NCBI GenBank assembly: GCA_026874595.1
Contig: CM049316.1
Coordinates: 9,414,839 to 9,478,838 of the forward strand
Length of the DNA stretch: 64,000 nucleotides
From: Sipunculus nudus
Taxonomy: Eukaryota > Annelida > Sipuncula > Golfingiida > Sipunculidae
Direction of reading: 5' to 3'
Positions 1 through 15,800 of this stretch are shown here, piece after piece; within the stretch, counting starts at the first letter, position 1; every line of letters starts with the position of its first letter. The translations under genes were made by a program, and so were the position numbers. The notes under the pieces are model-generated. The model saw only the letters and a list, made by a program, of their open reading frames with translations, was not told where the DNA came from and did no database searches.

Positions 1-831
1 TGCTCAAAATCAAATATGGTTATAACAGAGTACAATCGATGATTTTCTATCGCACACATTATTTCAGAAATGTTTTCTACAATATTATTTAAACCAGTAG
101 GATTTTTAACCTCATGCATATGGATAAAAACCTGTTTCTGTTTGTCATAATTTTCAACTTTAACCTAAACTTTCCACCCACATGTAAACTGGTCAAGCAC
201 TACCAGAAATGCAGGCCCTCTGAGGACCACTGTCTGACCACATCTAGATATAATTATCTTGAATTCAAGATATCTTTTTACTTATAATTTAATATGCCAA
301 ATGAATGCCTCTCACAGAACATTTTTGAGTGATTGTAAGTTGCCTGTCTTTTTCAGTGAACTTCCAATAAAAACTAATTACATGGTACGTACCTGAATAA
401 TATCATGTGTCAGGGACTGTATTATTTTTCTATGGAATCATCTGCTGTGTAAAGAGGAGGAGATAGCTTTATTCAGATGTTATTTTGACACTTTTTTATG
501 ACCCATCAGGTCAGTCTTTTTAATTAAGCCATTTTTGTGAGTCAGATAAACTGTTTCGGATTGTTTTGCTGAGAAAACAACAGCTGATTTGTGTAACTTC
601 TTCTGAGGTTGAATGAAAATGGAGCTAAGTAAAGATAATTATTACATAACTTGACTTTATGTCAGAGTGGCAGAATTTTTAATCAAAACCTTTTCATTAA
701 CACAAGATAAAACTCAGGTAAACCACAGGAGAAAATTAAATGCTATTATGAGTGCAAGTAACTTCAAATACATGGTTTAAGTAAGAAATATAGGAATTTC
801 TTTTCATGTGGTGTTGATTTTTTTCTTTCAG

Positions 832-3800
832 GTTGGAAGGAGAACCCTGTTGAGTTTGACTCTGTCTTTAACCAGAGTCGATCCACTTGGTCCTGGGGAA
901 GTCCAGATATTCTGCCAATGTTTGCTAAAGGTGAGCTTATTAAGTACTGGCCTTTTTTTTTTATTTGTAGAGAAATTATGGGAAAAAAATATAAATATAG
1001 CAAACTGCGTGAACACTTGATTTTAATTGAGAGAGTTATACAGAGATGTGAAGTAAAACAAAGAGTGTCCAATTGACCAAATGAATTTCTTCAGTAAGAT
1101 ATTATGTTTTTGTAGGGGGTTAGAGTAACACCCAAGGAAAAATACATTAAATCTTGGAGGTTATCTTTTTAATTTAAAAGATTATATACCAAATTGACAC
1201 AAGATGATTCCTCTGTCCTCTGGTAGACACTGCTTGATTCGTTGGTAATTGAGACCACATTTTTTAGCAACTGACCAGGTGAACAATGAACTGTGACACT
1301 GTAGCACAACACATAAAAGCTTGATCAGGGGATCATGGTATGTTTATCCAGTTAGCGATACAACTACAACATCTATGGGTAGTTTTTATATCATTATATT
1401 ATCATATGGTTAAACCTTTATTGAGCAGGTGCGAGTGGTGACCATGTGTTTACTAAGATGTACCCGGCTGAGAGTGAAGACTTTGCTGGTGCTGACTCGT
1501 CCTTGTTAGACACCTGGGTGTTTGACAGTGTCAAGGTACTTCTTGTCATGAAAGACATAAACTCTTTCTTATTTACAATTAATTTAGATCTCTGACAAAT
1601 TCTGACACTCTTTATATTTACATTACTGGCAGTATCTTGTTCAGTTTATGTTTTATTTTTACAAAATTTTAAATAGTTTCAACGGAGAGTTTGCTTTAGG
1701 GTAAGGTGAATATTTAGTACTTAAAATAGATATAAATGATATCAGAGAATCTTGACATATGAGGGAATATCTAGGTGCCAATTTGGAATGGACTTCAGTG
1801 AGGCTATGAACAGTGAAGAGTTAATGTAATATCTCATGTTAAGATGAATATGTAAAGCAGTACAATTTTAAAGGATAAGATAACTGTGTTGGCCCATATC
1901 AGTATTACAGGAATAATATAAGCTTCAAACAGTAGATGATTACAGTTATAGGTTTCTTAAAATGAACTTATAAGAAATTTTATCTGTCCTCAATTCTTAA
2001 AGTTTTATGTACAGGACTTATATACTGTGATCTCACATGCTCCAATATGCTTTTGTTCTTCACAAAAATAAGAAACAAACACTTGAATTTCCCTATCAGA
2101 AACTTTAAACAAATCTATAAAATACAAATTTCGAGAATTTTATAAAATAAGAAACGGAAATTAAATGGGACACTAAGAGAAAGACAGGCCTGTATACTTA
2201 AGGAAATTTAGGAAATTTTTAATACTTCTCAAGCTGAATTAGTTAATTTTTTCCTTTTCTCTTATATCTGCACAAAGTATTTGAATTTACTTCAGCACGG
2301 GCAAGTATTGAGTTTACTTCAATCAATAAAGAGAATTTAGCATCAAGTCTCTGTCCTGTTTACAATTCAGTCCTTTTTTCCAGGAATTTTTGGCTGAAGC
2401 ATCCAGTAAGGACCAGACTGATAAGCTCCAGCAGGACAAGGTGGTCCTGTTCCTGCATCTGCTGGGTATTGACACCAATGGGCACGCACACAAGCCCTAC
2501 TCTGAGTAAGTGCTTTTCTTTCACAGACAAAGGAAAGACTAGTTACATAATGCAATAGTAATCATTACAATTGATAGTTAAAATATCTTTATGCAGCAGA
2601 GCAAATATAGAGGAAAAAATCATAGTATCACTTTTAATTATATAATTTTGTAAGTATTGAATTTAGGAAATGGAAAACTTTCAAAATATGGCACATTTCA
2701 TTAGTACATTGTTGCTTTAAATACTTACATTAAATATCAGGGAGTACCTGGAGAACATCCGTGTTGTTGATGAAGGAGTCAGAAACACCTGTGCCATCAT
2801 TGATGAGTTTTATAACCACGATGGTCAGACAGCCTTCATCCTCACCTCTGATCATGGCATGACAAACTGGGGTAAGTTTCATTACAGGTGTTTAAACTTG
2901 GATTTAGAGCATGGAAATATGGAGTATATTCTGTATAATAGGATTCTAAAACAACCATTATTTCATGCTGTTAGGTTTGTGTGTAATTTTTTATTACATT
3001 ATAATATTTAAGAATGATTATTTGAGGTTAACGTGTGCTCCAGTCTAGGCATGTACCATGCCTGAATCAGTAAAGTTGAGTAAACTGTGTCCTCATATTT
3101 CTGATACTTGTCTTGTACTGACCTAAGCATATTATGTCTCAATGCACTTTGGCAGTGAGTAAGGGAAAAACATTTGATTTTTTAAATAACATGCGCAAAT
3201 CACAATACTGCGGTCTCAAATAACTGTTGTTGAGTGTTTTATACATGTACCTTGACCTTGAAGGGTCACATGGTGCAGGTCATCCCAGTGAGACCTTGAC
3301 CCCGCTGGTTGCCTGGGGAGCAGGGGTCAGAGGTCCTCAACCTTCAGGATCATCTCAGGACTATGAAGATGGGTTTTCGAATGGTTTGTAATGGATTCAT
3401 GAGACTTTTAGTGGTAGATTTTAAAATTGAGTTATGGATAAACTGTATTTAAAAATAACAGCATATAATAGTAAGTTATCATCTGTTGTTGCCTGAATCA
3501 TTTCCAAAAGTGGTAAAACATCAGGAATTCAGAATAGCACTTATGAATAAACTATGAATTAACACAAATCAGACATAAAAAAGCATTGAACTCTTGATAA
3601 ATGATTTGATTGCCCTTGATTAGCACCTTTATAAGTCCAGTTTAAAAATAATATATTGAATCCTATTTATATGTCAGAATAGAATACATAAATAAGTGGC
3701 CTATGGACTGTGTCAATCTACCAGTGATATAGTTTATGTTCCAATACAATAATGATAATTTCTGTGTGTTGATTAAGGTGCAGTCACATACATGTTTTGT

Positions 3801-6800
3801 CACTGTGTTTTAAACTTTACAGCCTGGAAACTTGATCACTTGAAAAGGACAGATGTTATGCAGGTAGGGACAGGCCAGTAGTTTTATTCCTTCAACATGT
3901 ATATAAGGTACAAGGATAATCAAACCCTCCACGTCAATGGACAGGTTAAAATAAGGGGAGTGTACTACACTAGGAATTAAATAATGTTTATCATTTGAAT
4001 CAAATGGATCAAGGTCACACAAAATGTATTGCATGTTTGTTGTAGTATTACTAGGATAAAGACCTTTATGTGGCCTTTTTGTTGCAAATTATTTTAATGT
4101 TTGTCACAGAGTAAATGAATGAAATATTTGTTAAATTTTTCCATTTGCTCACACAAATCACACTTCTACCTGTATTTTTTATGAATATATATTATAAGGA
4201 CCATATTTATGTTTCTTTTATGGAAGCAGGCCAGTTTGGCATTATTTTCAACTCCAACAAAGATGCAGGAGGGGATATAATAATGCCTCCATTCTTGCAT
4301 GAGTGTGTCCGTCTGTCCATCAGGATTTTCTTGTTGACCAATTTCAAGCCAAACCGTTTGACCAAAAGCTTTTATCTTTCACATATAGCTCACCAACCAA
4401 TGAATGAAGAACCCTATTCATTTTGAGGTCACGGGGTCAAAGGTCACACTGTGTAATACACCAAGTATAATAATGCTCCCAGGTGAAGGGATGCTCCACT
4501 TTGCAGTGCCTTTGATTTATAAGTGTATGCATCAGGCATCTGTTTTTTCAGATTGCTAAATAATGACATCAGCTATTGCCATCATTTACATTTTTGTACT
4601 GTTGTGTATTTAATTTTTAATCTATGAACTCTGTTGTGTTTTAGACCTAATTATGCACTTCTGATGAATACAGATAAAAACATAATGGAAAATGCTACTT
4701 TTCAATCTTTAGTTGGTTAAACTTTATATCTCAGTCAGTGCACACAAACAAAGTGACAACCTGTGAAGCATATTTTGATGCATAAATGTGTCATTTCCTT
4801 TCACAGAAGTCAGTCCTGACTGGTGAGAATTCAGTTTGAATTTAAGAGATATGATTGTACATACAGAATGATCATTTAATTTTCATCATTCACTCCAGGG
4901 TCTAATCAATTTTCTATTTACCTCATGCCCACCCAATGTTCACTCAACTTTTTTGTACACAAACATTCAGCCATATAAATATACATAGGTATTATTGTAC
5001 AACCTCAGACAAATTTGGCAGGGGGTAAATATAATTTTTTTTTTCAAATATTTTAGTTCATTATACTTTATTTTAACCAAAATACTTTGCATTTCAGGCA
5101 GATATAGCCCCACTGATGGCAGCTCTGATTGGTATAGCTTATCCTCTCAACTCTGTGGTGAGTATTAATGTTTTACGGTAATGTTAATATTGGGAGGAAG
5201 GAGGGTTTGTAATGTAGCATTGAGGGATTGCTGTCAGGAGATATATATATTAGGATTCATTCTTAACCTGGACTCAGTGGTTAATTTTCAATAAATAATC
5301 CATATTTTGGACAAGAGAGTCTGATATATGATCTTGGAAGAAATATTACATTACCTTGATGTAGCTAACAAAAGGTTAGATGTTCAGTTGTACTTAAATC
5401 ATGCTTAAATTGAAACAGCATGATAGAATCAAGCTTTCTTAAATGGGCTACCTTCAGTGTGATACGGATCAAGAACAATTGTCCGCTCTGTTTTTTTGGT
5501 GAATGCAGTCATTTTTGTATTGATTCTTGTTGGAATCATCAGTCATTATATTGGTTATTGTCAAAATTGTTGATGATGACATCAGTTCTTGTCAGAGCTA
5601 TAAATAATCATGTTTTCCTATTCATTTATTTACTGATGTATAATTCCAGGATTAGTGAGTGTTTGAACTGATAATGACCTAACTGAAACAGCCCAATATT
5701 TATCTGTTAATAAATGACAGAATACACACTATATCTTTTGCTACCATAATTTTATGTTAATATGTCCTTGTTTTTTTTTTTCTTCTTCACAGGGGACACT
5801 GCCTGTTGACTACCTGGATACACCTGAGGCCCACAAGGCAGAAAGTCTGTTTGTCAACGCACGGCAGATTCTGGCTCAGTTTGAGGTACCTGCAGATTTA
5901 ATCAAATCAATAATAGGGCTGTTACGATCCACAGGTGCATCAGTACATGGGGATACAAAGTCAGATATCATATTTGTATCATCAGGTGTCCCAGAATAGA
6001 TTCATTGGTGATAAATGATCATTCAAAAGAAAATTTGACATTTAACTAGTGACCAAGTTAAGGGTCAGTTCATTATTTACTTTTCCTGAAGCATGGAGGC
6101 AAACTTTAAGAAAGAGAACTTATCAACAGGAATTCAAGTTTGATACAGGTCATATGTTTCATGTATCATATTATGAGTGAAGCATCACGATATGTATCGT
6201 ATTGTGAGAAGATATATCATTACAGTCGTAATCATAATAACCTGGCCTGAATACTTAATTGGTGATCTTATCAAGTAAAAATGGAAGACATCTGTGTATA
6301 ATTTGTAACCTCTGGTCAGAAAACATCAGTACTTTTTGTCAGACAGGGCAAGAATTTACCAGAACAAAAATACTGATATGGCCCCACATACCATCATACC
6401 TCTAAAGCAAAAGTCAAAACAATTGTTCTTTTATTGGAATAAATAAGGATGGGGTCTTTACTTAGACAGATAGTACATACTTTTATATTTTGTTATTAGC
6501 TCAGCTGACTATAAGTCATCTGAGCTATAGTCGTGGTCCATTGTCCGTCGTCCGTCCGTCCGTCCGTCTGTCCGTCCGTCCGTAGATGTGGCACGTTTTG
6601 AAACCGTAAGACTTAGGAATCCAAAATTCAGCATAATGTTAGATGTCCCCAAGATCTCCTACCAAGCCGAAAACTGGGTCTTTGCGACTTCGTTCCTTTG
6701 AGAAATTAAGGAAAAACCTCAAATTTTTATTAAAAACCTATTTTCACTCTTCAGGACTGCCTAATATCAAAACCACGCATCTGTTTTTCCTCATATTTAC

Positions 6801-9800
6801 CATAAATATTCTTCTATATAGTTCCTATATACATGCCAGAAATTAAGTCTGTTAAGTATAAATTCTTTAAGTTATGGGCCCGAACATAATAGACTTTGTA
6901 AAAAATCAGGAAAAATATTTACTCACTTAAAATGAAAAATTTTGAAACTAGAGTCTATTTTCCCAAGTATATAACTATGTTTAATTAAGATTTAATTGTT
7001 TACCCAAAATTAGATCTGAATTTTGTAAATTTTTTAAGTTATTAGCATAAAAATAAAATCAGTACCTTAAATTTAGCCCAACTTTGACCATGGCATGTTT
7101 TTCTCCTGTATGTACCAATGATTTAATTTTCACAGCATGTAAACATAAATATTTAATTTGTTTAAATCTGAAATTTGAAAATAAAAGCTTGAAAACTAAG
7201 CTAGTTATTGATTTTTTTTCATGAGGCTCTACTGTAGTCATTTGCTTTGATAACAGATTACAGATGCAGGGTCCCACACCAGGTCACTGGAAGTTGGGCT
7301 ATGCCAAGGTTTCTGATTTGTTACAGTCACTGGGGGAGACCCCCTGCTGTGACAGGTGTACAGTTATTCTAATATCACCACCCCAATCCCCCCCCCCCCC
7401 CCCCCCCCCCCCGCCAAACCCAACCCACTAAGTGTAATGCAGTAATTGTTATTGTTTTCACTGTATTTCCTTAATTGTAATGCTGTTTCCACTCCAATAT
7501 ACAAAAATTTCCTTAAAAAAGTAATTCAAGTGTAATCCAGAAGATGCCATGTTGTGTTAATGTAGCATTTTTAAAGAAATTAATTTTCTTTTAAATGATT
7601 TTAACAGATATAATTGAACCCATCAGTATGCTTAAATTTATAAAATATGAAGCACATTATGGATAAATAAAGACACAATTGAAAATTGTGAAATCTAAAT
7701 CAAGTATTATTTTTATATATTAATTGTTTTGCAGATTTAAAAGATATATTTTTGTGGTAAAAAATAAATAAACATTTGTATGCATGGTGTGGTGTTATAT
7801 GACAAGATTGAGATTTATGATGATGCAATTGAGAATTATGAATCAACTCTTATATTCAGATGTATCTGTTTTATTGGAAATGTATAGAAATATAAACTTA
7901 AATTAAAAAAAAATTGATGTGATAAAAAAATAAGGATTTAATACAAACATTTGTTCATTAGTTTCCTGCCACAGCAGAATTTGAGATCAGGCTTTGTTTG
8001 CCCTGTTTTATGTTGTTAATTAGTTATATTTCATCTGTATACATTTCATAAAAAAATACATATATATTTAATAATATATATTATACAAAAAAAAATAGAT
8101 TCAATTAAACAAATTTGTAAACTACTGAAATGTCAAAAGTCAATCAAAAGCCAACTAATGATCATGGTAATAGTACAGATCATTTGTTCATAAAACTGCT
8201 CACATACTTCAGTTTCAACATTAGGAAACACATGGTCAGGTCACAAAATATTATTTGCAACAATTTCTTGCTCATCAATACAAACCAATCATATAAACCA
8301 ACCATGGCCTTTATTACCTCTTCCTCTTACACTTGATCTCCATTTGATATTATTTTAGATTTTTACCTTCAAGGTCAACTTCAGCTGAGCACAGTGACCC
8401 ATAGGTCCCTTGTTTTTACTGTCATTTGATTGTAAACAATTCTACATGGTTTATATTTGATTTTCTTTTAAGGTGAAAATGACACAGAAACAGGAGACAA
8501 CATTGTCAGCCTTATTCACACCATATGAGTAAGTTTTAATCATTTAGAATTTTATTTCCTTACCTTTTGAAGTTTCATTTTTTTCATTTATCCTAAAATT
8601 TAGCCAAGTTTCTCTAGTATGGCTGAAATAATTTTTTTTAATGAAATGTACCTCCCATTTTGGTCATTAGAGTAAATCTCTGAGGTTCTTCAACAAATGA
8701 CACTATTATGCCATTGAGGCACCGGCAGGGATAAAACCAGGGACCTTCAGCTTAAAAGTCCAACACCTTAAGCACTAGGCTACATACTACCCCCAGTTAA
8801 CAATGAACTTAGCTTTTGCATTGGCAGATTAAGTTTCACTCATGCCCATCGGAACAAAGTTGGAATCATGAACAAACATGAGCTTTCCTTATTACCAGTA
8901 AACGAAATATTTTATTTTAATTTAAGCAAATATATACATACCCAGGATACCTTGAAATCCTGTGATCCTTGTGCAATTGTACATTGAAATTATTTTTTTA
9001 ATTTTCAGAAAACTGACACCTTCAAAACAGGTAATATAAAAATTTCATGTATTAATATAATTTTTATTTATATTTTTGAAAAATCTTGTGAGATAATGTC
9101 TTTACTTTGAAATATATGTTTCCATATTTTTTATGCCCCCGCCACAAAGTGGCCGGGGCATATAGTTTTACCCATGTCCGTCATTCCGTCCTTCCGTCCT
9201 TCCGAAATCAAACAGTTGTACGGACTTTTTTTTGCAATGCCTGCAGATATTGGCCTGATTTTTGGTGTGTGGGCAGATATAGACCAGTTACAGATCGAGT
9301 TCGCGTTTCGTCCCGGTTGACCTACTTTTGACTGTTTTACGGCTCCTAAACTTAGAAAATTTCATGAAAAATAGAAATATTCATGACAGATACACATGTA
9401 CGGACTTTTTCTAGCAATGCCTGCAGATATTGGCCTGATTTTTGGTGTGTGGGCAGATAATGACCAGTTACAGATCAAGTTCATGTTTTGTCCCGGTTGA
9501 CCTAATTTTGACCGTTTTACGGCTCCGAAACTTAGAAAAATTCATGAAAAATAGAAATTTTCATGACAAATACACATGTACAGCCGTTTTTAGCCCTCAG
9601 CTCATAGGCTGATGGGCTATTGTCGTCACCCAAGCTGTCCATCTGTCCATCTGTCTGTCCGGTGTCTGTCCGTCCGTCCGTCCGTTCCGCGTCTGTTAAC
9701 TTTTACCTTGTGAGCGGGATATCTCTAAAAGGATTCACCGTTGGAATTTTATTTCAGCAGTGAAGATGTATATCGATAAAATCTCAGTCAAGTTCGAAGA

Positions 9801-12800
9801 TGGGTGACCTTGACCCATTTTTCTACATTTTAGAGCTGATTATAGAAAAACACTCAGAAGTTTATATCTCAGGAACCATTGTGTGGATTTTCACAAAATT
9901 ACTATGATCATTGGGACTGATGGTCTGTATGTGCTGCACAATTTTGGTGGCACCACCTGCAATTTCTGATTTTTTAATGAAATTTTATCGGATTTTTTTA
10001 AATTTTGGCCTTTTGTGCAGGATATCTCCAAAGGTATTCAACACAGGAACTTCATTTCTTCAGTCCTATTGCATTATATTTACAAAATCTTGGTCAAGTT
10101 CAAAGATGGGTGATCTTGACCTACTTTTCAAGGTCACAGAGCTTTTTTATAGAAAAAAACTTAGGAGCTTATTTCTCAGGAAGCATTTGGTAGATTGTTA
10201 TGAAACATGGTATATACCTCTCCAATTTAAATTTATAAATGATTATCAACTTTTGCTAATATTCTAGTTTCGCAATGCAATGCTTACAGATACTGGCCTA
10301 ATGTTTGGTCTGTTGCGCATAATGATCACTTACAGATCAAGTTCGCGTTTCTTCCCAGTTGACTTATTTTTGACCATATGACAGATCCTGAACATAGAAA
10401 ATTTCATGAAAGACAGAAATTTTTATGAAAATGCACGTATGGACTTTTTTTCACAATGCCTGCAGATACTGGCCTGATTTTTGGTGTGTTGCTTGATAAT
10501 GACCCATTACAGATCGAGTTTGCATTTTGCCCTTGTTGACCTACTTTTGACCATACAACACTTCCTGAACTTAAAAAAAATTACAAAATTTAACAAATGT
10601 TTCTAATTTGCCCCAAGCGGGGGCATTCGTGTCGTTCCGACACATCTGGTCATCTTTTTACACCATCAAAATTCTGATACTTTCTTTCACAATTAATAAA
10701 TCACCATTCATGACTAAGTTATCACTAATCAGTCTGTTTGAGAATTTGTGGGAAACAGTACTTGCTCAGGATTAAGTTGTTATTCTGTATGATTTATAAA
10801 AGATAAGAACTAAACCAAGATTACCATGCATCCTGTTTTGAATAGATAACTTTACAACTTTTTTTTCAGGCTGACACCTTGAGAAAAATCAAAAGTCTGC
10901 TGAATGATAAGAAATACAGTGAAGTGGTAAGGAATTCACAAACTGTACCTATATCATCAGAAAACACCATACTTTAATTTGTATGACAGCAAAAGCTTAG
11001 TTAACAAATGACAATACTGAAAAACATCATTTTTGAAAAGTTTGATAATTCAGATAAAGGTTAATTCTCACAACATTTCTTAGACAATTAAGAAAAGAGC
11101 AAAAGAAGTAATAAGGCAGATTGTTTTTTGGTAGCCTATTTGTAACCCTTTTCTTAAATCATTGTGATCATTTTGAGTAATATCATGTTTGGTCCTATGG
11201 TTACAGATATCAAAATCTAATGAACTTATTGAGCTGGCTTTGGAAGGTCTCAACTACTACCATAACTATGACAGGTTCTTCCTGGGGTGAGTACACATCA
11301 TCATGAAATCAAACCTTCTGCTAAAATAGAAATACACTCAGTGAGAACATACAACAAAACTGTCAAACCTGATCTGCCCCTTTAAATAGCTCTGTGTAGT
11401 TGAAAGTTAAAGGTTTAAGCTCCATACATGTTAAGAAAACCATGGATACAAATTATTGTTTCTTTATAATTTTAGTGACAAAGATAATCCCCAGATTATG
11501 TAAAATATCTGAAATTTCTGTTGGATTCTGTACAACATAACATGGTTACCTCTTTTCATCTTCCATGGTACATAAACAAAAAAAATATGGGGCAATATCA
11601 GTATATCTTGTATGGCCAGTTACAGACTTTGGTAATATATTTTACTAAATTTGAAAAAAAATCATGGGATGCTAATATTTATTTTAAGGGAATCCCTAAA
11701 ACTGTCAAATCTGCATCAAAATTGTAATATTAATGTAGAGTTATCATTTGACATCAAAATAAATTTTAATACATATTTATGTTTATATAAACAGGACCAG
11801 TATAGCGACAGGTTACCTTGGCTGGATGACCTACATTCTGATCCTCATCCTCAGGGATCACACACATCTGATCCCTACGCAGACCAAGCTGGATCGCCTA
11901 GGAGCTGACACCAAGCTCTCAGACATGGTTGGCCAGATCATATTCCTCCTGATCGGAGCTTCAGCATTTATTCTTCTGACAGGTAAAAGATTTAATAATA
12001 CTTGAAATAAAATATATTAAATCTGATTAGAAATTTTAAGGATGTTTATTTGGACATAAATTAGAAATCAGAAGGAGCAATTAAACATTAAAGTGTCATT
12101 TTAAGATTAAAATGTAAGTTCATGAGATTCAGATTAATTTATTTATTAATATATATGTATTAAAGTTAATTACTCTGATGAAGATTATTAAAGAAATATC
12201 ATTTATAAACGATCAATTATATTAAAATTTAATTCTCTTCAGTAAACAACAATTGGTGGTAGTAGAAGTCCTGTCTTACTAGTGATATATTTTTAGCTCA
12301 GCTGACTTTCAGTCATGCTGGGCTAGAGCGATGGGTCTTTGTCCGGCGTCCTTCCGTCTGTCCGGCCGGCCGGCCGTCTGGCGGGCCATCCGTCTGTTAG
12401 CAGGGCACAAATCGTAACCATAGGGGCTAGGGCCATGAACTGCGACCTATATTCTCGAAGTTATGGGGTGTGTTTGCACCCCCCAGAAATAATTCTTTTA
12501 GCCAAAATTTTCATCCCAAACCTTTCATCTTTCACATACAGCTCACCTACCAACAGGGGAAGAACATAATTATTTTGAGGTCACAAGGTCAAAGGTCAAG
12601 GTCACAGAACCAACTTCTTTGAAAACTTCAGGATGCATTTTAAGCCAAACCTTTCATCCCAATTCTTTGATCTTTCACATATAGCTCACTTACTAAGTGG
12701 GAGAAGAATCCTATAGATGTTGAGGTCACAAGGTCAAAGGTCAGGGTCACAGGATCTACTTTTTTTAAAAGGTTGTGGACACATTTCAACCTAGACCTTT

Positions 12801-15800
12801 CATTCCAAACCTTTCAGCACTGATATCGCTTCTCTGCCAACAGGGGAAAAGACCTGTTGATTTTGAGGTCAAAGGTCAAGTTCACAGCACCCTCTTCTTG
12901 CGTGGAGTCATTTTCAGCAAACTTTTCAATCTGTACTTTCCATCTGTCATATATGGCTTACCTACCAATAGGAGAAGAAGCCTATTGATGTTGAGTTCAA
13001 AAGGTCAAAGGTCAAGGTCACAATATTGTTCTAAATGCTTGTGAACATATTTCAAGTGAAACTGTTCAACCCAAACCTTCAGTCTTTCACATATGCCTTA
13101 TCTATGCATCACTGAATTTGATTCAAACTTCATATTTATGGGTCTTTTTGCATGAAGAAATAACTAATTGATTTTGAGGTCAGCTGGTCAGGAGGTTAAA
13201 GGTTGCAGGTCTAAGTAATTCACTCATTGGTTGCCAAGTAATTACACCCGGCCAGATGTAAGTGGTTAGTAGTTACCCATCATTTAGAAAGAATCCAATT
13301 GATATGTTGGCAAAAGGCCAAGGTCATAGGTCAGGGATGTTCACAATAACTGATTTTGTAGACCATCTCTATTTTTCTTGTTTTCTTGTATATATAACCA
13401 TATGGCACTCACAACTGGTACATCTCACTATGTGCCCATAATTGTCAGTGACACTTGTGATATATGACTCCCTTTTGTATCAGCTCATGGAGTATTAAGG
13501 ATATATCATTAGTGCATAACAAAAACACTGTTGCTGGAATGCTTTGGCCAGGCATAAAGACTATGAGAGTTAAGTGTTAAGTTTAGCTACTGATTTATAA
13601 AATGATGGGAACATTTTGCAGTTTATATCATGGAATCATAGCAATACACTTAGTTTTCTAGATATCTGAATATTATTATACAAATCATCAGATAAACCAG
13701 CAAGTGTTTGTTCTGATAATATGTGGGTCTGTACCTGGATTTAGGATGGCTTTATTTGATTACAAGACTCTTAGTGATGCTTTCTGCATTTCTTTTCTTT
13801 TAGGTTTTGCAGTTTACCTACCCTGCTGACCCCATTGAATAGCAAGCTGATAATTAAAACAAATTGGACTTGCACTTTTTACATTTGCATGTTCATAAAT
13901 CTGATATGAGAGCTCTCCAACCTGATCATGCCTTTTGAATTGTTTTGGACATTCATAACTGTTACATTCTTTGAAGCAATTGCTACAAGTTTAGTGTCTT
14001 ATTGGAGGATGTGTGACTTGTCAGAAAACCATTATGTGTGCCAGGTAGGCATTTTAGAAATCCTTTTGCCAGGACAGTTTCTGTGATTTTTTTATGATGT
14101 TTGGTCCCTTTTAGAGGCTGTTTGTTGTTCAATTTCCGATCTGTCAGAAATCCAATATGGCCACCAGGACGCCATCTTTAAATTCCTTTAGAACATTATC
14201 TCAAGAACTGTGAATGCAGTGGGATGTATATTAATGAAATCTTGCATTGGGTCAAAGATTTCTTAATAAATATGACCATCATTTATGAAAGCTCAGTACA
14301 GTTGGCTTGTATTGAATAAAAATTAATATGGAAGCACCCTTTTCACAATAATTCTTGTTTGTACAAGTAACTGAAGAGAATCTACTTCCATGGTAATAAT
14401 GATTAATTCATATTACCTTTCATCTGTGAATCATTTGTGTTACTTCACTTAACTTTTGTTGTTGTTTGTTGAACAGTTCAGTCCCTGCCCTGGACACACT
14501 ACCTGTATGTGCTTGTCCCTGTTGCTTTGTGGTACAGAGTCTACAGCCAGTGAGTACCCCATTGTTACTGTAAAAGACCTTATATACTATGTAATGATAC
14601 TGCAACTATTTCTTCTTTTTTTTTTTGTATTAGGTACAACAACCCTATCAGTATTATTAATGTGAGCTTGTTCAGCTATAATAATCGTATTTCGCATGAT
14701 ATCAGAGCATTTGTACCGTTTACCACCTGATTACTTGAACAAGACATGTGATAGTTGTAATCTTAAAGTACCTTTATGCTTGTTTAACCAGCATATTTAA
14801 AATGTCATACCTTTGGATAACCAACTATTGAGAATTTTAATGGAATTTTTTTAATTCATGTTTTCCCGCATTATAATGTAGACATTTATGACCCCACATT
14901 TGTTCATTAAAACCACCACTAAAACCTACATGACATATATTTTATTTCAGGAGACATGTGCTGATATCTGTTGTTAAAGTCATTCAACAACAAAAGAAAC
15001 TTCTGATGGCCCTCTCTACAGTGGTATTATGGATAATTGGCATTGAGATTATGGTATGTGAACCTGTATTATACATGCTTATTTTACATTTATATTTATG
15101 TCTTCAGAAGCAGATCCAAGGGGGGGGGGTCCAGGGTTTTTTTTTCATTTGTCCTCCTGGGTTGGACCCCCCCTTTTCCTAAATCCTGGATCCTCCCCTG
15201 GTCTTTATGTAACTTGTAGCTTTAACTTAAAACGTTTTAATTTATTAAATTCATTCATTAATACTATAATATCTAAACAGAGGAAACATGCAGTGCAGCA
15301 GAACAAAGACTTAGAAATATATTTCTGATTTGGCCTAAATAAATAAGATTGTTTGAAAGCAGAAGATTAATTTTGTGTGTGTAAACCAGTAGATTCATAG
15401 ATAACATGGCATTTTTATCATTTAAACAAACAGTGCTCATTCAGTAGTTACTGGATCACTGTTTATAAATAATATTAATTATTATTATAATATATCAAGT
15501 TCTAATCTCACTGCATTTAATTTATAACCACATAAAAGATTCTGTCCCAGAGATTTTTCATGTTAAAACTAGTAACCTTATACGTTAGTAAAGTTACCAT
15601 ATTGTCTGTTCTGTGAAGCATTACTTCTGTTCATAATGTGTGCACAATTCAGTTCTACTATATAATATAATGGATGATTGTTCTACTTATTTCCAGGTGG
15701 CCAGTTTCTTCCACCGTGGGGTGCTGTCTGTAGGTCTGTTGATCGTAGCCTTTTGGCCTTGGTTAACAGCAGATACTTCCTCAAACAAGGTGGAGAGTTT

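Noticed and set aside
13805-13844. Possible PIGN exon after TTTCTTTTAG
   Set aside because: It would end in a stop after eight codons, and exon 13 joins exon 14 in phase without it. At most an alternative terminal exon.
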